Below are positions 23,754 through 32,902 of a stretch of DNA of 64,000 bases, one piece after another. Both the position numbers and the translations under genes were made by a program. This stretch comes from a virus. The DNA lies in the IMG/VR virus record IMGVR_UViG_3300028920_000041, positions 56,931 through 120,930 of that record; one strand, 5' to 3'. Below the pieces are notes generated by a model. That model did no database searches and was not told where the DNA came from. It worked only from the letters and a program-made list of their open reading frames with translations. Every line of letters starts with the position of its first letter. The first letter of the stretch is position 1.

Positions 23754-24539
23754 ATGGGGAAAGAGTATATTGGTGAGTTGCAAGTTGCTTCTAAGGGATT
23801 ACTCTATGATGAAAAATTTCCATCTGGAAAGCTTCATGTAGAGCCATGGGGAACCCAAGAAGAGCGGCTTTTGATCTCGCCCAACATAGACTATGATGAG
23901 GTTATAGATAGGCTCGTAAAACGTCTTACCGATTGTCCTATTCCCGCCGACGATCTAACCCTCCCTGACAGGCAACACATTTTCATTTACATGCGGTGTC
24001 TTTCTTTTGGAGGGGACTACTCGTTCTTCTTCCAATGCTCGGAGTGTAAAGAGAAAGTGAAACACTCTATGGATTTGGAAAAAGAGCTTGATGTCAAGTA
24101 CGCTGATGATCCTGAGTTGCTTAGTTCGCTAGGTTTTGATGATGCTGAAGACTTCAAAGAACCCTTCGAGTTTGTGCTACCTCTAAAGCAACAACGGGTT
24201 GGCTGGCGTATGCTTCGCGGCAAGGATGAAAGGAAGGTTAAAAAGTACGTACAAAAGATGACCAAGAGGCATGGATCTGATGAGCGTTATGACTACATCT
24301 ATAGAGCGGCTTTGCGCATTGTCTCAGTAGATGGTAAAGACCTAGAGATTACAGACAAGCTCTCTTTTGTCTCCAGCCTCAAAGGCAAAGATGCTTTAGC
24401 TATTCGTCAGGCAGTGGATAAGGTTGATTTTGGGTTGGACACAGAGCTTGAGGTTAAGTGTCGAAGTTGCGGCTATCCAAATGATCTGATTATGCCGATA
24501 GATAAGAGCTTTTTTCGTCCTGAGCGGTCAGTTATATAG
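23754..24539 (+). CDS. Tail assembly chaperone (T4 gp26-like), short form
   Basis: 261 residues between the tube and tape-measure genes, the standard position for a tail assembly chaperone. It has two Cys pairs (FFQCSECKEK and VKCRSCGYPN), as in T4 gp26-type baseplate/chaperone proteins, and ends PIDKSFFRPERSVI. The coding frame ends at 24539, but a second segment continues in the +1 frame without a start codon (see 24502-24716), so a longer fusion product is likely. The chaperone is expected to bind the tape measure protein during tail assembly. Confidence 0.7.
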   Translation: MGKEYIGELQVASKGLLYDEKFPSGKLHVEPWGTQEERLLISPNIDYDEVIDRLVKRLTDCPIPADDLTLPDRQHIFIYMRCLSFGGDYSFFFQCSECKEKVKHSMDLEKELDVKYADDPELLSSLGFDDAEDFKEPFEFVLPLKQQRVGWRMLRGKDERKVKKYVQKMTKRHGSDERYDYIYRAALRIVSVDGKDLEITDKLSFVSSLKGKDALAIRQAVDKVDFGLDTELEVKCRSCGYPNDLIMPIDKSFFRPERSVI

Positions 24540-24716
24540 CGTCCAAGATCAGGCTAGTATCATAAATGACCTAGTCTTCTATGGAGGTTTTAGTTACGAA
24601 GCCGCCGTAACGATGCCAGTGTTCGAAAGAGACTTTCATCATCAGGAGATAAAGCGCAAGAGATCTGAAGAAAGAGATTTTCAACTAGCAATCCATGGCG
24701 TGAAGAAGAAGAGCTA
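24502..24716 (+). CDS. Chaperone C-terminal extension reached by +1 frameshift
   Basis: This frame is open from 24502 to the TAA overlapping the tape-measure ATG (TAATG), and contains no ATG, GTG or TTG before the conserved part. The product includes INDLVFYGGFSYEAAVTMPV followed by a FERDF-type segment and a charged helix, which resembles the small second chaperone segment found in this place in T4-like phages. It overlaps the upstream frame by 38 bases containing six T in a row (AGC TTT TTT CGT). A +1 slip of tRNA-Phe from TTT to TTC at 24513-24516 would join ...DKSFF to VLSGQLYS... and onward. Strong positional evidence; not experimentally shown. Confidence 0.65.
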
Positions 24717-27122
24717 ATGCCGAACGACAAAAAAGACAATCCGTTTTTCTTTGAAGCTGGGCTTGATGTCTCAGATCTTCAGAAGTCTTTGACAAAAGCG
24801 GAGAAGTCTTATCTGGCGTTTAGCAAGCAAATAGGTGAGACGGTTGAAGGCCTCGAAGAGCAAGAACAAGTCCATAAAAAGGTAGGCGAGAGAGCTAAAG
24901 AGTCAGCGGAGAAAGAAGAGGAAGCCGCTAAGAAGACAAGCAACTGGCTTAGCCGTTTATTCAAGAAAAGACAAAAGTCAGAACGAGATCGCAAGAGGAA
25001 GGAAAAGGATTCAGAGCAGTCTGGAAAAGATAGACTTAGCTTTACCAAGTCTGTAGGTGCTGGCGTTACCAAAGTGTTGCAAAGGGAGCGTTCTGCAGCC
25101 GATGCACTAGGGCTTTCTTTTTCCAATTTAGCAGCTCTTATAGGTGGTGTTACTGTAGTTGGGTTGATCGGAAAAGCTATAAAAGACTACCTTGAATTTG
25201 ACTCTCAGATACGGTCTTTGAATGTTTCGATGGGATCTACTCCAAAGATTATGCAGGTAGCAGCGACAAGCATCCGAGACTTGACAGGCTACTTGAACGT
25301 AACCCGGGAAGAGCTTTCATCCGTAACAAAGCTTATGGGTGAGACCCGGATGTTTGCAAAGAACACAGATGAAGCAGCGCGATCGTTCCGTGCTTTGACA
25401 ATGGACGTTATTCACTTGAGCAAGTCCATGGATGTCTCTATGGATTCCGTTGTTGGCATGTTCGAAAACTTTACAAGAGTCTATAAGTTGCCACACCATA
25501 GATTGAGAAACATAGCAGCATCCATGAAATTCATTCAAGAGCAGACTTCAATCAGTGGTCAAGAGCTTGTCTCGTTTAGTGAAGGCCTTGATGAAGTCAT
25601 CTCCAGAATGATCCGTACAACAGAGGAGGGAAGAGCCCAAGCAACTGCTGACTTGATGGCTATGGCTGGAGTCTTAAAGTATATGGGAGTTCAGCCGCAA
25701 AAGGTTTCTCAGATGTTTGGGGAAGCCATGAAACTGCATTCAGAGCAAGGCGCGCAGTTCCTTTCGTTCATTACAGAAGGTACGGACAAGTCTGCAGAGC
25801 AAGTCAGGCGTATGATGCAGGCAGGAGATATGCAGACGCCTTTGACAATGCTGATTAATAGGATCAAAAAAGAAGGTCCGGAGTACTTAGAGCGTAACGA
25901 AGAGTGGTTGACAGAAGTAACAGGTATGACGTTTGCTGAGCTAAGAAACATACAGCAGTCTAGCACTCAAGGTATGCAAGATCTATTTGAGCGAAATCGT
26001 AAGGAATACATTCGTGGTCAAAAGCATGCAGAGGAAGCACAAAAGAGGCAGCATGCTTTGTCGAAACTGTGGAACAACCTAAAGCGCGTTGCGGAACGTG
26101 TCTGGCTCGGTATTGGTAAGGTGTTTGTGTCTGTAGCATCCAAGGTATCTAACATCTTGGTTCCTGTTCTTCAGAACATGATGGAACGGCTAGACAGATG
26201 GCTCAGTGATCCAAGGGGTGCTGAATCTATAAACGAGTGGGCAAAGCGCTTGGTAGGTTGGTTTAAGTCAATCTACGAATGGGCAGTTAACGCACTCGTT
26301 CCAGCGATTGCCGCTGTTGCAGGTGTTGTCAAGTCTGCAATCAATTGGTGGCAGAATTTGTCTGGTACAGAGCAGAGTATTGTCAAATGGGGAATGGCTG
26401 TTGGTGCTGTAATGACCATGATTGGAGGCAAGACAGGCCTTGTCGTGGGTGCTTTTAGCGCTGCTTTTAGTGTGGGTATGAAGCTTGGTGAAGCCATTCA
26501 CGAGATCACAGGCGGTGCTGATAAACTGCGTATGACTATGGAGTCTTTAAGATTCTACAAGAGGTTGAATAAAGCAGAATCGACTCAAATGGAATTTAAA
26601 GACATGATGCAGCGTGCTAGCCATATGCAGACTGGTAAGAACATTGCCATTGAAGAACTCCAAAGGTTCATAGCATCAGGTGTTATAGATAGCAGTGGAG
26701 CAGTTAACTTAAACCATCCTGTGATTCGTGCCATGACAGCAGATCAAGGAATTGGTCCAGTTAAAGCACTTCAAAAAACCATCTCAAAGTCTTTGGCAAA
26801 TGCAGCCTCAATAGAGACAGCCATAGGATCCAAGGCGGTTACTTCAGGCGATATACTATCAGAAGCTGGATCTTCTTTCCGGATAGCAGCACCTACAGCA
26901 AAGCCTACAGGTGTCCAGGCAGCTCCATCTATGCCGCTTCCAGGGGTTGGTGCACCACCTGTAGATGTCCAACCGGCCGCACCACCACCTTCCCCTGTTG
27001 TCAAGGTCAGCACAGATAGCCCAAAGGAAGAAAGGCTCCTTGGAGAGATCAGAGACACGTTAGTGCGTATCTCTGGTAAGGGTATAGCTCACCCGTCCAG
27101 ACAACTCTTGCATGCTACGTAG
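24717..27122 (+). CDS. Tape measure protein
   Basis: 801 residues. The N-terminal about 130 residues are charged coiled coil (KSERDRKRKEKDSEQSG), followed by hydrophobic spans typical of tape measure proteins (LAALIGGVTVVGLIGKAI near 138; AVGAVMTMIGGKTGLVVGAF near 565). The C-terminus is Pro/Ala rich and ends with a helix that contacts the hub region. Position after the chaperone and before the baseplate hub is decisive. At about 0.15 nm per residue it predicts a tail near 120 nm; this is a family rule of thumb. Confidence 0.88.
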   Translation: MPNDKKDNPFFFEAGLDVSDLQKSLTKAEKSYLAFSKQIGETVEGLEEQEQVHKKVGERAKESAEKEEEAAKKTSNWLSRLFKKRQKSERDRKRKEKDSEQSGKDRLSFTKSVGAGVTKVLQRERSAADALGLSFSNLAALIGGVTVVGLIGKAIKDYLEFDSQIRSLNVSMGSTPKIMQVAATSIRDLTGYLNVTREELSSVTKLMGETRMFAKNTDEAARSFRALTMDVIHLSKSMDVSMDSVVGMFENFTRVYKLPHHRLRNIAASMKFIQEQTSISGQELVSFSEGLDEVISRMIRTTEEGRAQATADLMAMAGVLKYMGVQPQKVSQMFGEAMKLHSEQGAQFLSFITEGTDKSAEQVRRMMQAGDMQTPLTMLINRIKKEGPEYLERNEEWLTEVTGMTFAELRNIQQSSTQGMQDLFERNRKEYIRGQKHAEEAQKRQHALSKLWNNLKRVAERVWLGIGKVFVSVASKVSNILVPVLQNMMERLDRWLSDPRGAESINEWAKRLVGWFKSIYEWAVNALVPAIAAVAGVVKSAINWWQNLSGTEQSIVKWGMAVGAVMTMIGGKTGLVVGAFSAAFSVGMKLGEAIHEITGGADKLRMTMESLRFYKRLNKAESTQMEFKDMMQRASHMQTGKNIAIEELQRFIASGVIDSSGAVNLNHPVIRAMTADQGIGPVKALQKTISKSLANAASIETAIGSKAVTSGDILSEAGSSFRIAAPTAKPTGVQAAPSMPLPGVGAPPVDVQPAAPPPSPVVKVSTDSPKEERLLGEIRDTLVRISGKGIAHPSRQLLHAT

Positions 27123-27130
27123 GATCAATC

Positions 27131-27664
27131 ATGCCAGTTGGAGTTGAAGGTCATATTATAGATTATGACGCTAGGCGAAGTCCTTCCAGGGGTACTGAGA
27201 AAGACTCTGTCAAGTTCTTGTATTATGAAGATATAGAAACGTCTGTAGACACTGTTTATGAAGACCAGTCTGTTAGAGGTAGATCTGAAGAACACGTTTT
27301 CTACTCCCACACTTCAGGTGAGAGCTATAGCTTCTCTGTAAGACTGCCATCATCCGTCAATGAGTCTGACGGATCTAATGCCAAAAAGTCCTATCAAGAT
27401 TATCTCTTTATCAAGTCTTTTGCATACCCGGACTATGGACCCTCTTTCACAGGCCCAACGATCCCACCTAGGAAAGCCATCATCACAATAGGAAGGTGGT
27501 TCAAAGAAGTAGGAATCATAAAGAGCCCATCGGCTACGTTTTCCAAAGTCTGTGATGAGGACGGGTATCCACACTTGATAGATGTTAGGTTCCAATTCCG
27601 TGTTATCAATTCCCGTGCTTTGAGCTTTAGAGATGTCAGAGCAAACAGAGGCAGAGATCTCTAA
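27131..27664 (+). CDS. Baseplate/tube-end protein, putative tube initiator
   Basis: 177 residues. Mid-protein SEEHVFYSHTSGESYSFSVRLP, then YQDYLFIKSFAYPDYG, GPTIPPRKAIITIGRWFKE and VCDEDGYPHLIDVRFQF. The 'Pro-x-x-x-x-I-x-I-G-x-(W/F)... D-x-D-G-x-P-x-x-(I/V)-x-V' pattern is seen in central baseplate adaptor/LysM-type or tube-initiator proteins of contractile tails. It starts 9 bases after the tape-measure stop. The class is likely; the exact T4 equivalent (gp48 or gp54 type) is uncertain. Confidence 0.55.
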   Translation: MPVGVEGHIIDYDARRSPSRGTEKDSVKFLYYEDIETSVDTVYEDQSVRGRSEEHVFYSHTSGESYSFSVRLPSSVNESDGSNAKKSYQDYLFIKSFAYPDYGPSFTGPTIPPRKAIITIGRWFKEVGIIKSPSATFSKVCDEDGYPHLIDVRFQFRVINSRALSFRDVRANRGRDL

Positions 27665-28053
27665 TGGCTGAAACAAACAAAGTCAAAGAGGACAGCCAGG
27701 GAAAAACGGTTTTCATCGAAAACCAAGAACCCAATAGGCCTCTTTCTCGATACAACGGACTTCGAACGCTACTTAATGCGAACCGTTTCCCTGTCATGGA
27801 AACTTGGGAAATGGACGAGATAGAAGAGTCAGAAGACGATACATACTTTCGTGTGACAGTAGAGTTTGCACATAGACCAGACATCATCTCTCAGATCTTT
27901 TACGGTACCGAACAGCTTTATTGGGTCATTGCTTTTGTCAACAAGCTGACAGAGCCCTTTGCACAAACTATTGTCGGAAAGACTTTCAGAATACCTAGTA
28001 GAGAGAACGTATTTCAAACGATCTTGGTTAATCAAAACGCTCGAAGTTCATAA
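27664..28053 (+). CDS. Baseplate wedge protein gp53-like
   Basis: 129 residues. FYGTEQLYWVIAFVNKLTEP then FAQTIVGKTFRIPSRENVF matches the gp53 family (a LysM-like 'Y-G-x-x-x-L-Y-W-V-I-A...N...P-F...G...I-P'). In T4 gp53 ties neighbouring wedges around the hub. The start overlaps the upstream TAA (TAATG) and the stop overlaps the next start, so expression is coupled with hub genes. Confidence 0.75.
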   Translation: MAETNKVKEDSQGKTVFIENQEPNRPLSRYNGLRTLLNANRFPVMETWEMDEIEESEDDTYFRVTVEFAHRPDIISQIFYGTEQLYWVIAFVNKLTEPFAQTIVGKTFRIPSRENVFQTILVNQNARSS

Positions 28054-29525
28054 TGCCAGAAGTGCCAAAAATAGTTGAGCCGTACCATCCTGTTGTACAG
28101 CTACGTTTTGGACGTAAGCCATTCATTATAACTATCCCACCGGATTATTTGGTTGAGTTTACGGCAACAGAGGTTAGGGGAGGCAAGGACCAAGCAACTC
28201 TGGTTTTCATAGATCCTACGTTCGTAAAGATAGAATCTTTCTTGCTCCAATTGGACAAAGAAACAGCGGAGTCACGAAGCAGTAAAGACGTACCTACCGA
28301 TGTTCTTTTCTACAGGTGGGGCTTTCCTGGTTTAGGCTTGGAAGAAAGGCCTTGGCGTCAAGGTGCTATTGCAACGTATACACCAACGCTATCAACAGCA
28401 GGAATGCGGATCTCACTTGATATCTGGGCCAGAGGAACAACCTTCCAGTTCATTACAGAGCCGAAGACCTACAAAGGAAAGATTAGCTCTGTAGTAACAC
28501 AAATGGCCTTAGAGATGGGTTACCCAAAGGCTAATGTTTTTGTAGAAGAGACAGACGATGATGAAATGGAGGAAGATCCAAGAGCTGAATGGTCTGTTAA
28601 GAACCAAAGTCGTGTTGACTTTATGGAATCACTAAAGCAGTCTGCTAAATCAAAAACCAACCCGTCTAAACCCTACTTTTTCAAGCTCTCACTTGATGGC
28701 ACATTCCACTTTCACACGATTGATTTCAGCAGAACAAAGAAGCGAAAAAGAACAGAGCCAAGGATCTTTAAGGTCTTGTTCGCAGGACCAAATACAGGAG
28801 TAACAAGCTTTACTCCAGCCTATAACTCTCGCCGTATAGGAAACTTTGCGCAGACTGTACTTGCTACTACTTATGATCCAAGAACCAAGCAATACCAGAA
28901 ACGGGTTCTGACTCGAAAGACACTTGGACTGCAAACCAAAGATGATCCAAAGAACGCCAGAACAACCTCCGGTCCTTTGGTTAAATCAGATGATAGAGAA
29001 GAGCTTGAAAAGGTTGTTAACGCTGCAACGTTCAAACCAAGTCAACAAGTAGCATTAGGCGGTAGGTGTTCTGGTAAGACCAAACAGATCTATGCAAGTC
29101 CACAAAGAGCATTCGCTTACCTCGAACATAGCTTCAAAGTGCTCCATGAGACTGTTTCAGGTGCCCAATTAGAGTTAGTTGGCTTACCTGAATTTTCAGA
29201 CTTCACTCCCGATGAGCACTATTGCGATGTACACGTGGTCCTGCCACCACAGGCCTACCAGGACGCTGTACAGACCGGATCTTGGCCAGAGCTGTCCCAA
29301 GGGGCCAATGTTCGATCTGGCGTCTCCAGGGATGCACAGCTCGACGTGACAGCCGGTCTGCACTGGTCTTCGGGCCGCTACCAGGTCAAACGGGTCACCC
29401 ACACGATCACCTCGGGCTATACCATCTCTGCAGAGCTTGGAAAGCCCACTATGTTGGTTGGCCCGGATGAAGCCCGAACGGGTCCACCGGCTAAAGCCAA
29501 GCCAGCAACTGTCAAAACAACCTGA
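28053..29525 (+). CDS. Central baseplate hub protein (gp27/gpD-like)
   Basis: 490 residues between the gp53-like and spike genes. Layout fits hub proteins (phage Mu gp44, P2 gpD, T4 gp27): N-terminal beta domain (PFIITIPPDYLVEFTATEV), a middle barrel with SRVDFMESLKQSAKSK, 'RRIGNFAQTVLATTYDP', and a C-terminal beta part 'GRYQVKRVTHTITSGYTIS'. The last about 290 bases (29225-29515) are GC-rich against an otherwise AT-leaning gene, with a sharp border: a possible recombined segment. Confidence 0.75.
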   Translation: MPEVPKIVEPYHPVVQLRFGRKPFIITIPPDYLVEFTATEVRGGKDQATLVFIDPTFVKIESFLLQLDKETAESRSSKDVPTDVLFYRWGFPGLGLEERPWRQGAIATYTPTLSTAGMRISLDIWARGTTFQFITEPKTYKGKISSVVTQMALEMGYPKANVFVEETDDDEMEEDPRAEWSVKNQSRVDFMESLKQSAKSKTNPSKPYFFKLSLDGTFHFHTIDFSRTKKRKRTEPRIFKVLFAGPNTGVTSFTPAYNSRRIGNFAQTVLATTYDPRTKQYQKRVLTRKTLGLQTKDDPKNARTTSGPLVKSDDREELEKVVNAATFKPSQQVALGGRCSGKTKQIYASPQRAFAYLEHSFKVLHETVSGAQLELVGLPEFSDFTPDEHYCDVHVVLPPQAYQDAVQTGSWPELSQGANVRSGVSRDAQLDVTAGLHWSSGRYQVKRVTHTITSGYTISAELGKPTMLVGPDEARTGPPAKAKPATVKTT

Positions 29526-29526
29526 T

Positions 29527-31257
29527 ATGGAAAGCTACGAAAAAGAAGCGCTCTTAGTAGCGCTTGACTCATCCAAGAAGATTTGGCCTGGCTGCTATCG
29601 TGGCAAGGTTGAATCAATTGATGATCCAGACAGGCTTGACAGAGTAAAAGTTAGAGTGTGGGCAATTCACAGAGATGATACAGCGACTCCGGACTCGGCT
29701 CTACCATGGGCAGATGTAAATGAGATAGGCGGTGGAGGTTATGACTTCGGTGGTTACAATCCCCCTCCTGTTGGTTCTAGCGTTTGGGTTATGTTTGAAG
29801 GAGGCGATTCTGATTACCCTGTTGTCATTGGAACGTTTCGTGGTGTACCTAAAAGAGATGACATTAACTCTAATGTATTTCTTGTCAAAGATCAGTCACC
29901 GGTTGTTGAGAGTCCTTGGACTCCTCCAGATGAAGAGACAGAAACACCAAAGGATGTATTTGAAGATGTAGATGGTGGAGATCCTCACCCAACCAAGAGA
30001 GTCTGGCAAAAGAGCTACAAAGGCCACACCATTGTTATTGATGATGGGGATGGCAAGGAGTCTTTTAAGATAATAGACAGGGCAGGTCAGATCATAGAGT
30101 TTGACTGCGCCGTTGATGCTGAGTATGCAGCTAGCAATAATGCACAAAGGGGTGTAAGGGATGCATCCAGGGGAGATCAATTGCCTCATGATGCACTAAG
30201 AGACAAAAGGGCTGCCATTCGTATCAAGGATTTGTCCGGTCAAGAGCTTGTTTTTGATTCACGGAATATGGATGAAAGAATTACATTAAAAAGCAAGAGC
30301 AAACTAGGTGGGGAGAATAAAATTGTACTCAGATCTGGCAAAGGCAAGAATTCCATTGAACTTAGAGACAGCGGTGGAGATTTTGTTAGACTTGACCCAC
30401 ACTCTGACACACCGATTGTTATACAAGATTCTACTGGTAATGGAATCATTTTCGATAAGGCTACAGGACAAGTTCGAATTGTTGGCACTAAGACTAGAGA
30501 AGAGGACTTACCTCAGAAAACCACTACGGTAAGAGGCAAAAAGAGGTCAGACATAAGAGGTGATGAAGTTAAGCAGATCTTAGGCAACAAAAAGACATCG
30601 GTAATGAACGATGTTTTGCAGAGTGTTTTAGGCAATGCACAGGTCTCTTTAGGTGGTGCGTTGAAGATGATGCTAACCAATCAATCACCGTCTGGATCTG
30701 AAGAGAAAGCTTTAGACATCCAAGTCAATAACCCTACAGGTGGGGACTTTGCGTTTCAAACACTAAATGGAAATATTGACTGGAATACTATTCTTGGTAG
30801 CATCCAAATGTCTGTGGATACTACTGGAGATATGGTCACACAATCTGGACAAGTCTCAGGCAACAACAACGTTGACGCTCCAGCCGCTACAGGTAAGGTT
30901 TTGCTTGGTAACGCTCTTTTACCTGTGGGTCCTAATCCTGTACCCGGTGCTAGTCAAGAATCCTTGATCCGTGGCAGCTACTTTAATCAAATGCTGACTG
31001 TATATTTGACAGCTCTTAGTGCTTCGTGGAGTACTCGCGCTGGCGTTGCTGCATCGTTTTCAAACACACTGCCAATAGGGTTGGTTTTGAACTTTATACC
31101 CGCTGTAGGTAACACGCTTTTTACGACATTGATGGGGCCACTTTGGGAAGCTTATGCAGTAGGAGAAACTACGGCATTTGGCGTTCAGTCTGCGGCAGCA
31201 GCGGCTTTGCTAGCAGCACTCCCTGCAACACTATCGACAAAAAGTAGCACACAATGA
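29527..31257 (+). CDS. Baseplate spike protein with OB-fold (gp5/gpV-like)
   Basis: 576 residues; the start is ATG 29527 just after the hub stop. Residues about 18-110 are the OB-fold of spike proteins (YRGKVESIDDPDRLDRVKVR, LPWADVNEIGGGGYDFGGYN, PPVGSSVWVMFEGGD, YPVVIGTFRG). The middle has repeating short beta units (IRIKDLSGQELVFDS, SIELRDSGGDFVRLDP, IVIQDSTGNGIIFDKATGQV), consistent with a trimeric beta-helix spike. No lysozyme domain is present, unlike T4 gp5. The C-terminus is Ala-rich helical (SAAAAALLAALPATLS). Confidence 0.8.
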   Translation: MESYEKEALLVALDSSKKIWPGCYRGKVESIDDPDRLDRVKVRVWAIHRDDTATPDSALPWADVNEIGGGGYDFGGYNPPPVGSSVWVMFEGGDSDYPVVIGTFRGVPKRDDINSNVFLVKDQSPVVESPWTPPDEETETPKDVFEDVDGGDPHPTKRVWQKSYKGHTIVIDDGDGKESFKIIDRAGQIIEFDCAVDAEYAASNNAQRGVRDASRGDQLPHDALRDKRAAIRIKDLSGQELVFDSRNMDERITLKSKSKLGGENKIVLRSGKGKNSIELRDSGGDFVRLDPHSDTPIVIQDSTGNGIIFDKATGQVRIVGTKTREEDLPQKTTTVRGKKRSDIRGDEVKQILGNKKTSVMNDVLQSVLGNAQVSLGGALKMMLTNQSPSGSEEKALDIQVNNPTGGDFAFQTLNGNIDWNTILGSIQMSVDTTGDMVTQSGQVSGNNNVDAPAATGKVLLGNALLPVGPNPVPGASQESLIRGSYFNQMLTVYLTALSASWSTRAGVAASFSNTLPIGLVLNFIPAVGNTLFTTLMGPLWEAYAVGETTAFGVQSAAAAALLAALPATLSTKSSTQ

Positions 31258-31451
31258 ACCTTGACAAGTTAGCCGATTCACTTTCTCAAGATATCTTCGA
31301 TCAATTCCCAAAAGAGACTAAAGAGCACAAAGTTGTTATACGTGATTCTATTGTGAAGATACTCAAAGCATTGCCTAAAGGCTACTCCAGAGAGAAGTAT
31401 ATAGAACACGTTAGGAAAGGGTTGAATTCAGTGAACTATGAAAAAACTTGA
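31254..31451 (+). CDS. Small helical baseplate-operon protein, unknown
   Basis: 65 residues, mostly helical and charged (LDKLADSLSQDIFDQFPKET). Coupled by ATGA to the spike gene and overlapping the following gene by 14 bases. No family recognised. Possibly an assembly chaperone for a baseplate part by position. Confidence 0.5.
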   Translation: MNLDKLADSLSQDIFDQFPKETKEHKVVIRDSIVKILKALPKGYSREKYIEHVRKGLNSVNYEKT

Positions 31452-31716
31452 AGAGGTGATAGATCAGTCTATCAGTGACTTTATCAAAGAGATAGTAGAT
31501 AAGATTGATGATAAAGCACTAACAGACATTGGTCCAAAGATACTTGAACTTTTGGAGAAGAAGAAACAAGGCACTTTGGACTTGAACGATCTGAAGTCAC
31601 TATTACTTCTATATCGAAATGTCATAATCCCTGCTTCTATGGTTCAAGAAGCAAACAAGCTTAGAGCAATCAGCGGAATAGTCAATGGCGCAATGGGTAT
31701 CAGCAAACCTCGCTAA
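31438..31716 (+). CDS. Small helical protein, unknown
   Basis: 92 residues; helical and charged N-terminus (MKKLEEVIDQSISDFIKEIV) and a more hydrophobic middle (LNDLKSLLLLYRNVIIP). Overlaps both neighbours (14 bases upstream, 32 bases downstream), so frames are heavily packed here. No motif identified. Confidence 0.5.
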   Translation: MKKLEEVIDQSISDFIKEIVDKIDDKALTDIGPKILELLEKKKQGTLDLNDLKSLLLLYRNVIIPASMVQEANKLRAISGIVNGAMGISKPR

Positions 31717-32902
31717 TCTACTACCGGGAAGCGTAGATGCGATCTTCGATTCTATTCGTGCGTTAACATCTACTGTATCTGTGCCGCTGACTGCCGTTAA
31801 AACGATAATGAATAAATACAAGCTTGCTTTGTCAAGCTTGCCAGCCTTTGACTTTGTATCCATAGCCAGAGGCCTTGTGGAGGACTTCAAAGAAGACTTG
31901 ATAGGATCTGGCTACTACGTATTGGATATGTGGGACTACCCGGTAAAACAGCTTCAACCTGCTACATTTGGGTTCGATCAGACATACAGCAATGCTGATA
32001 TGTCTGGTCACTTGTTCTCAGAGTCTTTCCAGCAAGACTTGATTAATAGCTTTGATGATACAAAGGATGTAAGTAGGCCACAGTTTTCTGGTAACGTTGC
32101 CATGTTGGTTATTGTAGTGGCTCGCGGTACACTTGATGATATGGGAGTTGATACCGAAGAAGATCATATAGGAGAAGCTTGGAAGGGTTTTGACACTGCA
32201 ATTCATGGCGCGGCAAGAGCAATTGAAGAGATAAGGTGGAAGGCTTCTTTCGGTCTTATACGAAGTGCGGCAGAAGTACAAGAATCAGAAAAAGTAGCAA
32301 CTCGTGTTGCAAGAGCACAAAGAGCCTTTCGTTTACTAACCTATATGACTCAAGAAGAGCTAGATCTACTGCCAAAGCCTCTGAACCCTGAGACTGGAGA
32401 AGCCTTCTTTGAAGGTATGACGGCTTCTGATATAGATTGGGAAGAGGATATTGTTCCTATCTTGGAAGCAGTAGAGAGCAATTTCGAGCCTTACTCTTAT
32501 CCAGACTGGCAGAGTTCAACACTCTATGATGTCTATCCAGAGCTTGCTGATTTGGTGAACACTATCTTCGATCCTGTGATTGAGCTTTTAGAGTCCGGTG
32601 GAACCATAGTTCAGTCTATCATTGACTTGATTGATGCGATTACGGCGAAGTTGAATGAACTGCAACGCATCATAGACGATATAGATGTTTTCTTGGAGCA
32701 GATTGAAGATCTATTGAGTGCTACGGGGTTTCATGCAGTGTTCATTAGTTCAAGTAGCGGTGTGGAAGGGCTAAAAACAGAGCTTGAAAACGCTACAGAC
32801 TTTCCGTTTTCAGGAAAAGGGTTTTATGCCGGAATGTCCATTTTAGTTGGAAGTGATGCTGTAGCACCTTTCACAGCGTTGTTTCAACCTGTTGTGTCAT
32901 AG
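31685..32902 (+). CDS. Baseplate-region structural protein, unknown
   Basis: 405 residues. The N-terminus is hydrophobic/helical (SANLANLLPGSVDAIFDSIR), with a long helical C-terminal half (IVQSIIDLIDAITAKLNELQ then RIIDDIDVFLEQIEDL), probably coiled coil. The final segment FSGKGFYAGMSILVGSDAV looks beta. Located between spike and gp25-like genes. Similar-sized proteins exist at this place in T4-related marine phages, but I cannot name the family. Confidence 0.5.
   Translation: MAQWVSANLANLLPGSVDAIFDSIRALTSTVSVPLTAVKTIMNKYKLALSSLPAFDFVSIARGLVEDFKEDLIGSGYYVLDMWDYPVKQLQPATFGFDQTYSNADMSGHLFSESFQQDLINSFDDTKDVSRPQFSGNVAMLVIVVARGTLDDMGVDTEEDHIGEAWKGFDTAIHGAARAIEEIRWKASFGLIRSAAEVQESEKVATRVARAQRAFRLLTYMTQEELDLLPKPLNPETGEAFFEGMTASDIDWEEDIVPILEAVESNFEPYSYPDWQSSTLYDVYPELADLVNTIFDPVIELLESGGTIVQSIIDLIDAITAKLNELQRIIDDIDVFLEQIEDLLSATGFHAVFISSSSGVEGLKTELENATDFPFSGKGFYAGMSILVGSDAVAPFTALFQPVVS

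Noticed and set aside
24513-24540. A -1 frameshift into the other frame at the T-run
   Set aside because: The conserved downstream segment and the frame that reaches the tape-measure start lie in the +1 frame; the -1 frame gives no plausible extension.
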